DNA from: Euperipatoides rowelli
Taxonomy: Eukaryota > Onychophora > Udeonychophora > Euonychophora > Peripatopsidae
Strand: one strand, 5' to 3'
DNA length: 14,817 nt
Assembly: GCA_003024985.2 (NCBI GenBank)
Contig: PXIH01S0007214.1
Shown here: positions 1 to 9,117 of the stretch, piece by piece
Position numbering within the stretch: position 1 is the stretch's first letter
How the letters are laid out: every line of letters begins with the position of its first letter
Translations under genes and position numbers: made by a program
The notes under the pieces: generated by a model
Database searches by the model: none
The model's input: only the letters and a program-made list of their open reading frames with translations
What the model was told of the DNA's origin: nothing

Positions 1-298
1 CATATAAGGTTTTCCCGCATGTTACATTCAAATAATTTTGTCCCAACAATTTATCCATAAGCTCTATGCTATTTTTTCCCTTGTAATAAGTTCCTGTTTA
101 ATAAGTTTAATAAGATTTCCCGTGTATTACATTCTAAAAATAGCATTTTCTAATTAGTTAATATGTTTTTAAAGAAACTAATTCTCCCCTCTTTCAAAAA
201 TGGATAGTCTAGAAAAAATAAATAAATCATATCCTGAAAATGGAAATAATAAGCTAAAAAATTAGCTAAAAAAAATTAGCATAATAAAATTTACTCAC
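1..298 (-). other. Intron start downstream of the coiled-coil exon
   Basis: On the minus strand this is the beginning of the intron that follows the exon ending at 299. The donor reads GAG|GTGAGT at 298-293. The rest is AT-rich with short A and T runs. I see no second exon, RNA gene or recognisable repeat before the window ends, so the gene continues outside the window. Confidence 0.5.
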
Positions 299-547
299 CT
301 CTTCTAAATCTCTCTTATCAGCTAATTTGTGTCTAAGTTTAGACTTTAGATTACGAATGCTGCTGCGAATATTTTTAATCTCATTCAAGTCCGGCTTGAT
401 TTGCAGCCAAGGTTTTAAATCATTAATTTTATCTTGGAATTCTTTTTCTTTGGAAAGTAAAATATGAAGCTGCTTGTTTAATACATTCATCTTTTTGTGT
501 AATAATTGGACTGTTTGTGTTACAACTTCCGTCTCTTGGGAGTCTCT
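299..547 (-). CDS. Internal exon encoding a lysine-rich coiled coil, protein not recognised
   Basis: This is an 83-codon internal exon, phase 0 at both ends. The acceptor is a T-rich tract ending TTATTTTATAG at 548, and the donor is GAG|GTGAGT at 298. Only this frame is open through the exon; the other two contain stops. The product is strongly charged and helical. Residues about 8-45 show heptad-like spacing of L, V, I and M (for example QLLHKKMNVLNKQLHILLSK). A break containing two prolines (KPWLQIKPD) follows, and then a second basic helix, about 54-83, ends KRDLEE. This looks like an antiparallel helical hairpin or part of a longer coiled coil. No catalytic motif is visible, and I cannot assign a family. 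Its phase permits joining either to the exon at 9647-9531 or to an unseen upstream exon. An ATG at residue 20 could start a shorter product, but the clean acceptor argues for an internal exon. Confidence 0.65.
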
Positions 548-1645
548 CTATAAAATAAAATTGAATAAATCATTACAAGCAAATATAGGCTTATTAGGCT
601 ATCAACTTTGCATGTGTCAAAATTTACAGTATGTGTTAATGTATTAATAAGAAAATAAACAAAAATGTTTATTTGGATTACTATTTTTATATAGCCAAAT
701 AGTTATAAAAAAATTAGCTACTACAAAAATATTTGGGTAACTGGTGCATTGAGTTGTAGCCCTGTGAACTCCTATCAAAAAATTCTAATTTTTAACACTG
801 ATACAGTATATATATTTTTCTAATACTATATAAAAGAAAAAAACTTTTAAACTTTTCCTTTCCCAGTGATTATTATATAAAACAATAAAGAGAAAGAAAG
901 ACTTAATTTTATGAAGGAGGGCAAATTGAGGTCAGATTAATTAAAAATGAGCAGTCGATTAAAAATTAAAAATAAACGACTCAAAATTATTACCGTAATT
1001 GGCTTTATTTACCAAAGACAATGGTGAAACGCTTGAAATCTAAGCTCTGGTGTATTTCCAAATGGTTTCTGTAACAAACCAGAAATGGAGATTCTAATGA
1101 AAGTAAAAAGCAAATACCAGGGTGGACTAAAGTTGATAATCTGATTGGATTAAAACAAAGCTAGACCATTGGATATTTAATCCCGGCTCATCTACAAATT
1201 GGTAATAAAGCCATCCAAAAGACTTTTATCCAAGTCTTCCAGAGCCCACTCAACAGCTAGCCTAGTTCTTCTGTGTTAGCAGTCTTACTAAAAAAAACAT
1301 ACACAAAAAAACACCAACAATAATGTAGTAGATGTCAGAAGTCTCCATTGGAGGTTGGCCCCGTGTGTCAACCTACAGCCAGCCCAACCATGGTTTCTCC
1401 AGTAAATTGTTCCAGCTATATTCAAGTTCATTATTTTTGATAATCCAGTCTTCGTTGCCATATTGCCTTATTCCTTGAATTGCTATAATCACGTAAAATG
1501 TTATATCAAATATTAATATCTCCTAGTGCCAACATATATTATTTTGTTAATTACTGTATATTTATATAAACTGACTTTTTAATAGAAAGTACTCTATTGA
1601 AAATAATGTTTAAATCTAACCATTGGTTTCTAAATATTTATTGCC

Positions 1646-1661
1646 TATATATATATATATA
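1646..1661. repeat. (TA)8 microsatellite
   Basis: Eight uninterrupted TA dinucleotides. It lies in the presumed 3' flank of the minus-strand terminal exon and is likely length-polymorphic. Confidence 0.9.
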
Positions 1662-1679
1662 GTCATTATTTTTAATAGT

Positions 1680-1733
1680 TTTATTGACCGGATAAATTAA
1701 TATTGGAAGGCAGATAATCCTTTCGATTTTATT
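1680..1733 (-). promoter_or_regulatory. Candidate polyadenylation signals for the exon ending at 1839
   Basis: Read on the minus strand, AATAAA occurs at 1733-1728 and again at 1685-1680. These lie about 106 and 154 bases after the TAA stop, a normal distance for a 3' untranslated region. In DNA this AT-rich the hexamer is common by chance, so the positions are suggestive only. Another copy lies at 1642-1637. Confidence 0.3.
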
Positions 1734-1838
1734 AAAACTTTTCATAACTTTATAGAAATCAAGACTTAACAAAATAATAAACACGTACAGTATCTCTACT
1801 TATAAGTGAGTGACTAAATCATGATAAATTTCCAGCCA

Positions 1839-1951
1839 TTAGGCTGCTTCTAAAAATCTTTCAATCATTGCTCCGCTAATCCAGTTGTATACTATCAATG
1901 GCTCAGCTGACCTACTAAAGGCCAGTTGCCTGTAATAAACTCTCTCCATGA
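1839..1951 (-). CDS. Terminal exon of an unrecognised split gene
   Basis: The exon follows one of the best acceptors in the window: a C/T-rich tract (CCCCTTTTTTCTTTTTAG) ending at 1952. It opens with two bases that complete a valine codon with the single G left by the exon at 5244-5202. It then encodes 36 residues, beginning MERVYYRQLAFSRSAEPLIV and ending IERFLEAA, followed by TAA at 1841-1839. The composition (Y, W, R, E, with few K/N/I runs) is unlike random AT-rich translation, and no good donor occurs before the stop. Two features therefore point to a true C-terminus: the phase match with the upstream exon and AATAAA hexamers about 100 bases beyond the stop. I do not recognise the family. 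It could be the gene's only 3' end or an alternative last exon. Confidence 0.58.
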
Positions 1952-2400
1952 CTAAAAAGAAAAAAGGGGTACAATAATTACTGTAAAAAGTCCGATTAGA
2001 ACCAGATTTGAGTGCAATAATTTGCATATACAGCTTAACTAGTGTCAAACCACAATATCTTGTAAATTGACAAATGAAGAATTTATTTAAATTAAGCTAC
2101 CAAGTGAGGAGGGATATTAATTATGGAAATATTGATTTCATAAAACTATGAAATTTTACTGACATTGATGACTGGAAGTAAGATGTAATAGTCAGTCAGA
2201 ATAGCTGAGGTTTAAACATGAGGTGTTTGGAAGGAAGAGATAGAGATATAGGAGGACAGGGAATTCCAAATGTTTTTTTTAGACCGGTCAAATCAAAATT
2301 GGACACTGAATTTTCATCCAGAAAACTAAAAAAAAAATATTTAAAATACATGTAGCTGCTATAAAATAGGCCTGATAGTGCTCGTCAGATCATCGATAAT

Positions 2401-2418
2401 CAATCAATCAATCAATCA
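2401..2418. repeat. (CAAT)4.5 microsatellite
   Basis: An uninterrupted CAAT tetranucleotide repeat, 18 bases long. Confidence 0.85.
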
Positions 2419-3722
2419 GTGTAGTTTAGGACACCCTTAATACTGGGATACAGATAAAATTAAATAAAAACTACTTAAAGAAAGAATTAAAGGCACTCCA
2501 ATGTAAAATTTAGGGATACTAAGGTACTATGCAAATATAAACTTGAGAAGTATTATTGCTCTAATATACTGTGAATAAAGTACTGAGAAATTAATAAGAA
2601 ATTAATACAGTAAGATTATGCAAATTAATCTGAAATTAAATTAGCCTACAGAAATAAATAAAAGAGGTCTATCAATCAAATAAATGATAAAAGGCCATAC
2701 TAAAGAAATGCTAGGTAACCTATAAAAATTCTAAATATTAATTGATAACAGTATAAAAAAAAACTGAAGTTTATTTAGATCCCCCCACCCCACCTCGTTT
2801 TCAGGGCTATGATTAAAATAAATGAAAAAAAAGGGGCCATGTTTTAAAAATATATAAATGACAACAAGAAAAACATTAAATATATTTAGTCATTGATTAA
2901 AAGTTATGAAATAAATAAATGGGGATAAGTTAAGATTTTTTTTTATATACAAGAAATTAATGAAGTTTAAATGAATAACAGGAATTAAGAGATATTATTA
3001 ATTAACAAATAACCAGTCGTTACGAGCCAGTATAATTTCATTAGCATAAAAAGCTGGGTGGTTATAAAACTAAAAGAGACAAACAAGATATTTAATGGAT
3101 TCGTTTCTTACAACTGTAGCAATAAAATCTAAAGGCACACCATCATAGATAACATGGTAATTATGTCATTTTTAATAAAAGAGTAAATAACAGAATTCAG
3201 GATCGTTATTGTAATTTATTTAAGAAAAATTAATAATTCTTTTTTTTTTTTTAATTTAAGTACGAATTATTTTGGTGAACCTGGAAATACAGTTTCTTTA
3301 TTACATGCCAACAATTAAAATATAAAAGAAGATTTAAATTAAAGATCAACGGGCATATCAAATAAATAATTTTAATATATAGTTTTTAATTCATAATGGT
3401 CAATTGTGTAATGCAGATTTTTTAATGTTGTTTGAAAACAAATTGTATCTGTAAATTTTGGTAAATATGGTATTATGTAATGATTAATAGGTTTTACATT
3501 ATGAATACTATTAAATTACTATTGGTATTGGCATAGTTTTGTACAGTATCACTATATAAGCTTTACAAATCTGGCTAAATTGGATAAATCAAATTATTAA
3601 AGAACCATGGCATTATAATATAAATAAATAGTGACATATAAGAGTGTTATAATACAATCAATACTGGCATTAAATTAAATTAATAACAACAAGGATAGGT
3701 CTAAAGTCCCCAGTGTGACATG

Positions 3723-3756
3723 TGTCATTTGCCAACTTTTGGGTGGACAAATGACA
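3723..3756. repeat. Imperfect hairpin with 9-bp arms
   Basis: TGTCATTTG (3723-3731) pairs perfectly with CAAATGACA (3748-3756). A few more pairs form inside if one base is bulged. It sits in a locally less AT-rich patch and could be part of a small transposon, but no flanking duplication is evident. Confidence 0.55.
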
Positions 3757-3910
3757 GAACAAATCATCCGATTTCATCCTAATTCTAGTATACTTTACTT
3801 AACTATGGGCTACTCTATGGTTATAAACTTTTATTGATATTTTATTTATGTATGTAAATTATAATGATTTCTTTTCTCATGTTTTTCTACTCCTGGTAAT
3901 GACATAGCCT

Positions 3911-3966
3911 ATCCCCTCCCCCACCCCCAGTTTCTCAATGGGGGGGGGGGTGAGGCGGTGGGTGGA
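3911..3966. repeat. C-rich block facing an 11-base G run
   Basis: A run of C clusters (3911-3929) is followed about ten bases later by eleven consecutive G (3940-3950) and further G clusters to 3966. The two halves can pair as a hairpin, or each can form a four-stranded structure (i-motif and G-quadruplex). The G-run length may be unreliable because such tracts are prone to polymerase and sequencing slippage. Confidence 0.6.
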
Positions 3967-4033
3967 GAATAACAAAAAAATTTGTGCATGAATGTGTCAA
4001 AAACTCATTATGTAGAATTTTTTTTTTTTTTTA

Positions 4034-4282
4034 AAAAAAATAAATTATTATCAAGAATCATTAAATGTACATTGTCTCTTTGGCGTTTTGCTTCCAATTA
4101 TTAAAAATAATTTGTCAATTGACGACTCTAGTCTTAAGCTCATTATAGTTGTCTTGTCAGTGCAGCTTGCTAGTGAAAAACAGACTATACATATAGTAAT
4201 ATTGCCGCCTGTAAATCTAAAGGCTCCTCAGTTGTCGAGATCTAGAGAATACAAATTTTTAAATATTTTAAATACTGAATAA
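4034..4282 (+). pseudogene. Probable LINE endonuclease-domain remnant (CR1/L2-like)
   Basis: An open frame of about 80 codons ends at TAA (4280-4282), unusually long for this DNA. The part from about 4120 reads DSSLKLIIVVLSVQLASEK, then IHIVILPPVN, then REYKFLNILN. This matches the layout of the apurinic-type endonuclease of CR1, L2 and Jockey-like LINEs. In those, an acidic-L-E-hydrophobic strand is followed by a strand ending in the conserved YRPP and then a helix. Here YRPP would have decayed to LPP. No ATG starts the frame, and a T/A homopolymer stretch precedes it, so it is a fragment and not an active gene. The catalytic Asp/His residues of the C-terminal half are absent. GTAAGT follows the stop, so an exon on the plus strand is a weaker alternative. 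The assignment is by recalled motif only. Confidence 0.38.
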
Positions 4283-4820
4283 GTAAGTACTCACGGAAAA
4301 TATTTATTAATAATAGACTAATTAATTAATAGAAGTGCATTTCCCTCCATTTCTAATAATGAAGCAAGTACTCAATAGCATATAAACAATGTCTCTTCTC
4401 ATCTTCTGGTTTTAATTAATTTAAACTACATGAAAAACAAAATAACTGAATTTACTCAATATATTAATCACACTAATTGAGTCATAATCCTGATTCCTGA
4501 TAAATGAATTCTGGCTCACTAAATAATAGCGAACTTGAAATGAATGGCTATCATTTTGTCAGAAGAGACAGATTAAAAAAAAAGTGATGGCATGTTGTTT
4601 TTACTATAGATGTTGAAATAGTGGCTAAAAAACTGATAACGTCTCTAATGATGTTATTATTTTTAAAAATAAAATTATGCATTACATCAGTACGAAAATA
4701 TAACAATTCATATGGAAAATTGTGTTATCTTTCCAAGTATGTGAATTTGTGATTTTAAATATTATACTGTATTTTTTTTTGTTTGTTTGTTTAATGACTA
4801 AATTAATTTTAAAAAATAGT

Positions 4821-4843
4821 AAAATAAATAAAATAAAATAAAA
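4821..4843. repeat. AAATA/AAAATA simple repeat
   Basis: A short A-rich repeat of AAATA and AAAATA units. It directly precedes the GGGAC-rich transposon fragment and may mark a poly-A-like insertion boundary. Confidence 0.7.
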
Positions 4844-4872
4844 TTGATACTTCAAATAGAAAAAATAAGCTA

Positions 4873-4985
4873 TTCTTTGAAAAACGGGACATTATCAAGT
4901 CCCAAAGCATTCTTTGGGGACACCGGGACGGTATCTTTGAAAACGGGACTGTCCCAGGCAAAACGGGACGAATGGGATCCCTATT
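4873..4985. mobile_element. GGGAC-module terminus of a non-autonomous DNA transposon
   Basis: AAAACGGGAC occurs three times (near 4881, 4940 and 4960), two of them preceded by CTTTGA. There is a perfect GGGAC-T-GTCCC palindrome at 4945-4955. A hairpin pairs GTCCCAAAG (from about 4899) with CTTTGGGGAC (to about 4922). The segment ends CGAATGGGATCCCTA, close to the CGTATGGTCACCCTA ending I associate with a widespread family of small non-autonomous DNA transposons built from GTCCCG/CGGGAC modules. The matching opposite end is not visible nearby, so this is probably one terminus of a truncated copy. The superfamily is not assigned. An open frame runs through it by chance of composition and does not look like a gene. 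Confidence 0.5.
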
Positions 4986-5201
4986 CTAACATAGCCAATG
5001 TTCCCAGTGATCATCCTGAAAGAAGTAAAAGAATGTTAGAACTGTGAACAATTTGGAAATGGAAATAATATTTAATAAATAAAACCAAAGAAATCGCATA
5101 AAAAGACTCTGAAATATCTCAATTTAACGTGGTTACCATGACTACAACTTCAGCTAATTCTAAGAGAAAATATTGTAAAAACTGCTTACTACCCTTCTCA
5201 C

Positions 5202-5244
5202 CTGGTGACGCTCCTATATTAGTGATGTCTACTACACCTGCATA
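5202..5244 (-). CDS. 43-nt internal exon of the unrecognised split gene
   Basis: A short exon bounded by a clear acceptor (ATGTCATCTTTTAG at 5245) and a near-consensus donor (CAG|GTGAGA at 5201). It encodes YAGVVDITNIGASP and leaves a single G. It enters in phase 0, fitting the phase 0 end of the exon at 9647-9531. It exits in phase 1, fitting the two-base start of the exon at 1951-1839, where the joint codon is valine. That three separately placed exons share one uninterrupted frame is the main evidence that this is real, because a 43-nt open frame alone means little. No domain is recognisable. The hydrophobic, glycine-containing sequence could be a beta strand and turn. Confidence 0.52.
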
Positions 5245-5649
5245 CTAAAAGATGACATAATTGTAAGCAGCCTAACAGCAATAAATAAACAGTCGGAAAA
5301 CGCTTGCAGCAACGACCTAATATAAAAAGAGTTGCAGAATTAAAATCTAGGCAGAATGTGACTGGACCTTAAGATCTTAAAATTGTAACATAATGAGGTC
5401 TTGAAGAGGATGGAGAGAGAGAAGCTATGGAGAAGAGACCCAGCAGATACTAATAAGCGACATTGCAGATAACCAGACGACCAATCCATGAACCACCTCC
5501 TGATCAACTACCACAGTAGTTTATTAACCACAGAATTTAGCCAGTTTCATTGAATAATAGCTGTAACAGTAATTAGATGTCCACATTCCAATTCCACTAC
5601 CTTCTGGATCGGCAATGTTGAACCGAGATACCAATTACATGTTGTGAAC

Positions 5650-5905
5650 TTTTTCTCTCCAGTAAATTTCAGCCCCAATAGACTGTTTTTATTAAGAACT
5701 CTTATCCATGTCCCATTCTATACCATATCCCCCTTGGCTATGTCCCACTCACCCCTCCCTCTCTCTTTCTATTCTCTTTGTAGCACATTCTGGCCATTGT
5801 TCTAAATTATAAACTGTAAAGGGATTTATTTTGTAATTTATTTCACAGGAAAGAATGTTATTGTCTATCTTATTACTTTTTGCAAATAAACATGAATATT
5901 TGCTA
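5650..5905 (+). other. Transcript-3'-end-like segment with polyadenylation signal
   Basis: A pyrimidine-rich block (about 5700-5780) is followed by AT-rich sequence with AATAAA at 5885-5890 on the plus strand. The sequence resembles the 3' untranslated tail of a LINE or a noncoding transcript. No linked open frame upstream is convincing. Read on the minus strand, the same block has a GTGAGT donor near 5750, but the frame before it is only a short basic peptide that I do not trust. Confidence 0.25.
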
Positions 5906-6614
5906 ACTTTTCGCAATTTGTGTGTGTGTAGAACTAGATACTGAAATGACCTATTTAATTAATTTTTCCTTTTCAGGTGGCCTTCCTTACAAACGCGAGA
6001 CAGGGTTAGTACCTGCAACTTTCTATCGGGGCAGGGATAATAAAGGGTTACTCCCCCTTTCTCCTCTTAGCTCCTAGTCGACCGGTTCGGGTTGGTATCC
6101 TTTATTTTCGTCTCATTGTGCGGATTTCTAGGCCCTATAAGAGTTTACTATATAAATTGGCACAATCAGACCTCTTTTCAATGTATATTATATCTTGGGG
6201 ATGGTCTTTATTTATGTTAGCCTACATGTACAGTAGATGTACTTCCGATTTGTACTAATTTGCATATAAGTATAAAGAGACTAGTTTTGAAGATATAATG
6301 TCCATTCGGTGATTTTCCCCGGAACATATATCTCCGGTCCGAGACACTTCATATGTGGATACCTACGTGCCATCTGAGCGCAATGTTCCCTGCATATGAT
6401 GAACTGTGGAGATAATAGATATATTCCAAGTCAAGGATTTCATTTGTTACTCAGTGAGGTAGCGACATGCGGAAGCACGTTCGCACTGTACGCTTGAGAA
6501 ATGTGGTCAATACAGAGGTCAAGTTTCTATAAGTCAAAACTTTAGGAATTGTGTTTGTACATTAATAATGAGGTATAGACATTAAACTTATAAGTTATGA
6601 ATTTAGAAGCGAGA

Positions 6615-6628
6615 CCCCCCCCCCCCCC
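6615..6628. repeat. Poly-C run (C14)
   Basis: Fourteen consecutive C. Its length in the assembly may not be exact. Confidence 0.85.
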
Positions 6629-6762
6629 ATCTTAGTAGGTATATTCTATATCTAGCGCGACTACACACTGTAGCCTCGCAGGTAAGAGATTTACGCCAAG
6701 CTAGGATATAAATTAGTTTCACTAAAAATATAGTTTTTCTTGTGATAGGATAGAGCAAATAG

Positions 6763-7022
6763 GGGGAAGGGAAGCTCTATGAGGAAAACTATGACCAACC
6801 CGACGAAGCCTTAACACATTGGTATTTGACACATACATGAAAGGGACTGATACCAATAAGGAATATACTGTAATAACAGAGTGCTATATCAGACTACAGT
6901 ATGTGTATAATATAAATTATGACCAGAAGACCACAATTAATGACATTAAACCAGCTATTAATAATAATCATTCTAAGAAGGTGCTATATACAATATATAC
7001 AGGAAAGAATGGACTCAAATAA
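6763..7022 (+). pseudogene. Frameshifted remnant of an unrecognised reading frame
   Basis: Two plus-strand frames overlap here. The first (6763-6840) reads GEGKLYEENYDQPDEALTHW and stops soon after. The second is open from 6795 to TAA at 7020-7022 and continues FDTYMKGTDTNKEYTVITEC and onward with Y-, N- and K-rich sequence. Joined at a frame change near 6820 they would give about 85 residues that read like protein rather than noise. I recognise no domain. The location in a GC-richer zone next to LTR-like modules suggests a decayed mobile-element gene. Chance open frames are the main alternative. Confidence 0.22.
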
Positions 7023-7444
7023 ATATTCCATTCCAACTAGCCCTATTTTTGTTCATTATACTGATGAAGGAATGAAGCAGCTCTGAAATTAATAAGCAGA
7101 TAAAATTAAACTAAATCCTGTTAAGTTCAAATATATACAAGATATTTAATACATGCTGCAGTAAATTAAAATCCAATGAATTAAGTATTAAAAGCAGAAC
7201 AATTTAAAGAAAAATTAAATGAGTAGAAGAAAGAAGAATTAAACCACAGAAGTGAATGAAGATACCTTTCAAATTTTAATAATGAAAATTAAATTATAAA
7301 ATCATAATCGAATCCTATTCAAGCAGAAATTTAAAGCTGACAGATTAAGCCCATTAATCAAAAACTACTCAAGCAAACTGAAGAGATATTAATAGCCTGT
7401 TTGCCAGTGATGTCCATCATTGAGACCAGAAGTCAGCCTACTTA

Positions 7445-7590
7445 TGTAAATTATAACCAGTATATAATGCCCGACTGGTCATAAATTCAGAGTCGCCGGC
7501 CTGTTTGTTGTTCAGTAAACCAGTTACTTCAGTTATTATGATTGTTTGTGATAATCAGTGCTCTCTAGCCCTGTATTCAACATCATTACA
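7445..7590 (+). mobile_element. Candidate short gypsy-like LTR
   Basis: The segment begins TGTAA and ends TTACA, the inverted TG...CA termini expected of an LTR. Between them are a TATA box (TATATAATG at 7461-7469) and about 30 bases later an initiator-like AGTCGCCGGCC. The layout and length of 146 bp fit short Mag-clade gypsy LTRs. The flanking bases do not form a clear target duplication, and neither a primer-binding site nor a polypurine tract is convincing, so it would be a decayed or solo LTR. Confidence 0.28.
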
Positions 7591-7659
7591 AGACAGAGTA
7601 GCTAGTGGTTTGAGCAGATAATTATTTTAAAGTCACCAAGTATAATTTTAACCGCTGAT

Positions 7660-7800
7660 AAAGACTGTCCCTTGCCCAGTTAGTTATACATATAAGCCCA
7701 AGATGATCAATCAAGACTTAGATAGTAGAGTCGATAGGCGTTGTTTCTAATAAAGATTGAAGTTAGAGCAGACTGGTGCAAATTTTAATCAAGATCAAGA
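7660..7800 (+). mobile_element. Second LTR-like promoter and polyadenylation module
   Basis: CATATAAG (7689-7696) is followed by AGTCGATAGG, and AATAAA lies at 7749-7754, only about 60 bases after the TATA element. This compact order of TATA, initiator and poly-A signal is typical of the U3-R-U5 part of small gypsy LTRs. A TGGTGC sequence follows shortly after and could be the start of a degraded primer-binding site. The ends are not defined. Together with 7445-7590 it suggests nested or tandem retroelement debris. Confidence 0.25.
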
Positions 7801-8913
7801 TGTCCAAGCATTGAAGTCTGACAACATCTGAAGACAACTATAAGCAAGAACCCAGGTTTGAGTACTCCATATTAATCATTTATATAGTACTCGTCACTTC
7901 AGGTCACTATAATCTGTTTAACTAAAATTTACCCAGAGTTTAATTACGATATAGCCAAACAATACCTTTTCCATCAGTCAATTCATAAAATTAAATTAAC
8001 TTTTCATTCACCATTTAAATCATAAGTCCAGTTTTTGCTCCTGAACTTTGCCAGTAATATTACAATCAAATTTTGTTTTAAGGACTAAACAATTAATGAA
8101 TTATTCTATAAATGTGCATATAAAGTTCGCTGTATAGTGTTTAGATCTTGGAAATAATCCTGATATATTTGTTTAAAATATATATTTATTATTTGCTTTA
8201 TAAACAATTGCATTTCCATATTTATTTATTCACCCTGCTTTATAATTTGGTTTGTTGTAGATATTAAGAATTTAAAAATTAATTTTGGAACTTTAGAAAT
8301 ACTAAATAAATAGGAAGAGTGGGAACAAATTTTTTTTTTTTTTTACCACTCCAATTGTAACTAAACTAAGCTGATTTTTATTAAAAAAAAAAAAAAAACA
8401 GATTAAATTATAAATACAACTTTAATCCCGGATGACTTTGTATATGGGTCCGAAGTCAACAAACCAGAATATAAATATAGTAGCCAACAATGCTAAATTA
8501 AATAGTGTTTTGCTATATCAAACTAGCTTTATTTGAAGTTAAATTAAGATCAAAATCATAAATAATAATACTGTTTCACAGTGATATTTGACTAATTTGA
8601 TAAATAATTATATGGGTACATACAGTATAACTAGTATTGAATAATAACTAAATAATTGAATTATAACAGAAATCCAACAAGGGTATTTTTAATATTTGAA
8701 TAAAATTAGAATTGAAGGATCAAAGTTATATTACAGACTCTTTTATTGATTGAATTACTGTTCAGATTTATCTCAAATAGTGTTTATTATTACATCAATG
8801 AAATTTTCTATTCCTGACCTGCATCAAGGTGCTGAAAGGAATCCACAGTGGCAACATTATTATTGTCTATATTTGGTGTATGCATTTTATTTAGGTCCAG
8901 TGTAACCAGCCAC

Positions 8914-8951
8914 CACTGTCCAGGTCACAATTTATTGTGACCTGGACAGTG
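8914..8951. repeat. Perfect 18-bp inverted repeat with 2-bp centre
   Basis: CACTGTCCAGGTCACAAT at 8914-8931 is exactly complementary in reverse to 8934-8951, with only TT between. The arms are much less AT-rich than the surroundings. Each arm carries AGGTCA, the nuclear-receptor half-site, which places the two half-sites head to head ten bases apart. It could be a transposon scar, a cruciform, a transcribed hairpin or a palindromic binding site. The sequence alone does not decide. Confidence 0.9.
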
Positions 8952-9117
8952 TTTGTTTTGTTTTAATAATTCAAATTTAATATGTCTAGTACTAGTATAT
9001 CACTGTTGTCCAAATCCAGTATCAGCTGTTTATAATAATAAATAGGGTATAGTTTAATAATAACTATCAAGTCAATTAAATTGGTAAGCCTAGTGCTTTT
9101 CAGCCTTGTCCATTAGG

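Larger units (their letters stand above)
548..1838. other. Noncoding stretch between two minus-strand exons
   Basis: This is AT-rich DNA with stops in all frames. It holds a (TA)8 microsatellite, candidate polyadenylation hexamers for the exon ending at 1839, and a less AT-rich patch at about 1180-1440. That patch has short nested inverted repeats (AGGTTG/CAACCT and GGTTGG/CCAACC) between 1350 and 1390. I see no convincing gene in it. Confidence 0.5.
1952..5201 (-). other. Intron between the second and last minus-strand exons
   Basis: A 3.25-kb AT-rich stretch bounded by a donor at 5201 (CAG|GTGAGA) and an acceptor at 1952. Inside are a CAAT microsatellite, a 9-bp hairpin near 3740, a C-rich/G-rich pair near 3930, a probable LINE endonuclease relic and a DNA-transposon end, each listed separately. 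Between 2420 and 3720 I see only A/T-rich simple sequence. Confidence 0.45.

Noticed and set aside
1013-1068. Minus-strand exon-like segment (KPFGNTPELRFQAFHHCL) between an acceptor at 1069 and a donor GTAAAT at 1012
   Set aside because: Its end phase (2 in this frame, or 1 in the other open frame) does not match the phase 0 start of the coiled-coil exon at 547, and the only frame ending in phase 0 contains TAG.
4844-5047. 67-codon plus-strand open frame
   Set aside because: It runs through the GGGAC-module transposon end. Its residues follow the DNA repeats and show no protein-like constraint.
5398-5472. Plus-strand basic peptide frame (VLKRMEREKLWRRDPADTNK) resembling retroelement debris
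   Set aside because: Only 24 codons, flanked by stops, with no conserved motif.
5748-5820. Minus-strand exon ending at a GTGAGT donor with frame MARMCYKENRKRE
   Set aside because: The purine-rich repeat gives a basic peptide by composition, and the segment fits a transcript 3' tail on the plus strand better.
5977-6070. Plus-strand exon after a good acceptor (TTTTTCCTTTTCAG), frame GLPYKRETGLVPATFYRG...
   Set aside because: It ends in a stop after about 32 codons with no donor and no identifiable partner exon. It is more likely part of the repeat patchwork.
6060-6100. tRNA/SINE internal promoter (GGTTCGGGTTGG resembling a B box)
   Set aside because: No matching A box at the right spacing and no cloverleaf could be drawn.
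6654-6679. 26-nt plus-strand micro-exon between CTAG and GCAG|GTAAGA
   Set aside because: The donor is strong, but the segment is tiny, the acceptor tract is weak and no plus-strand gene is visible to join it.
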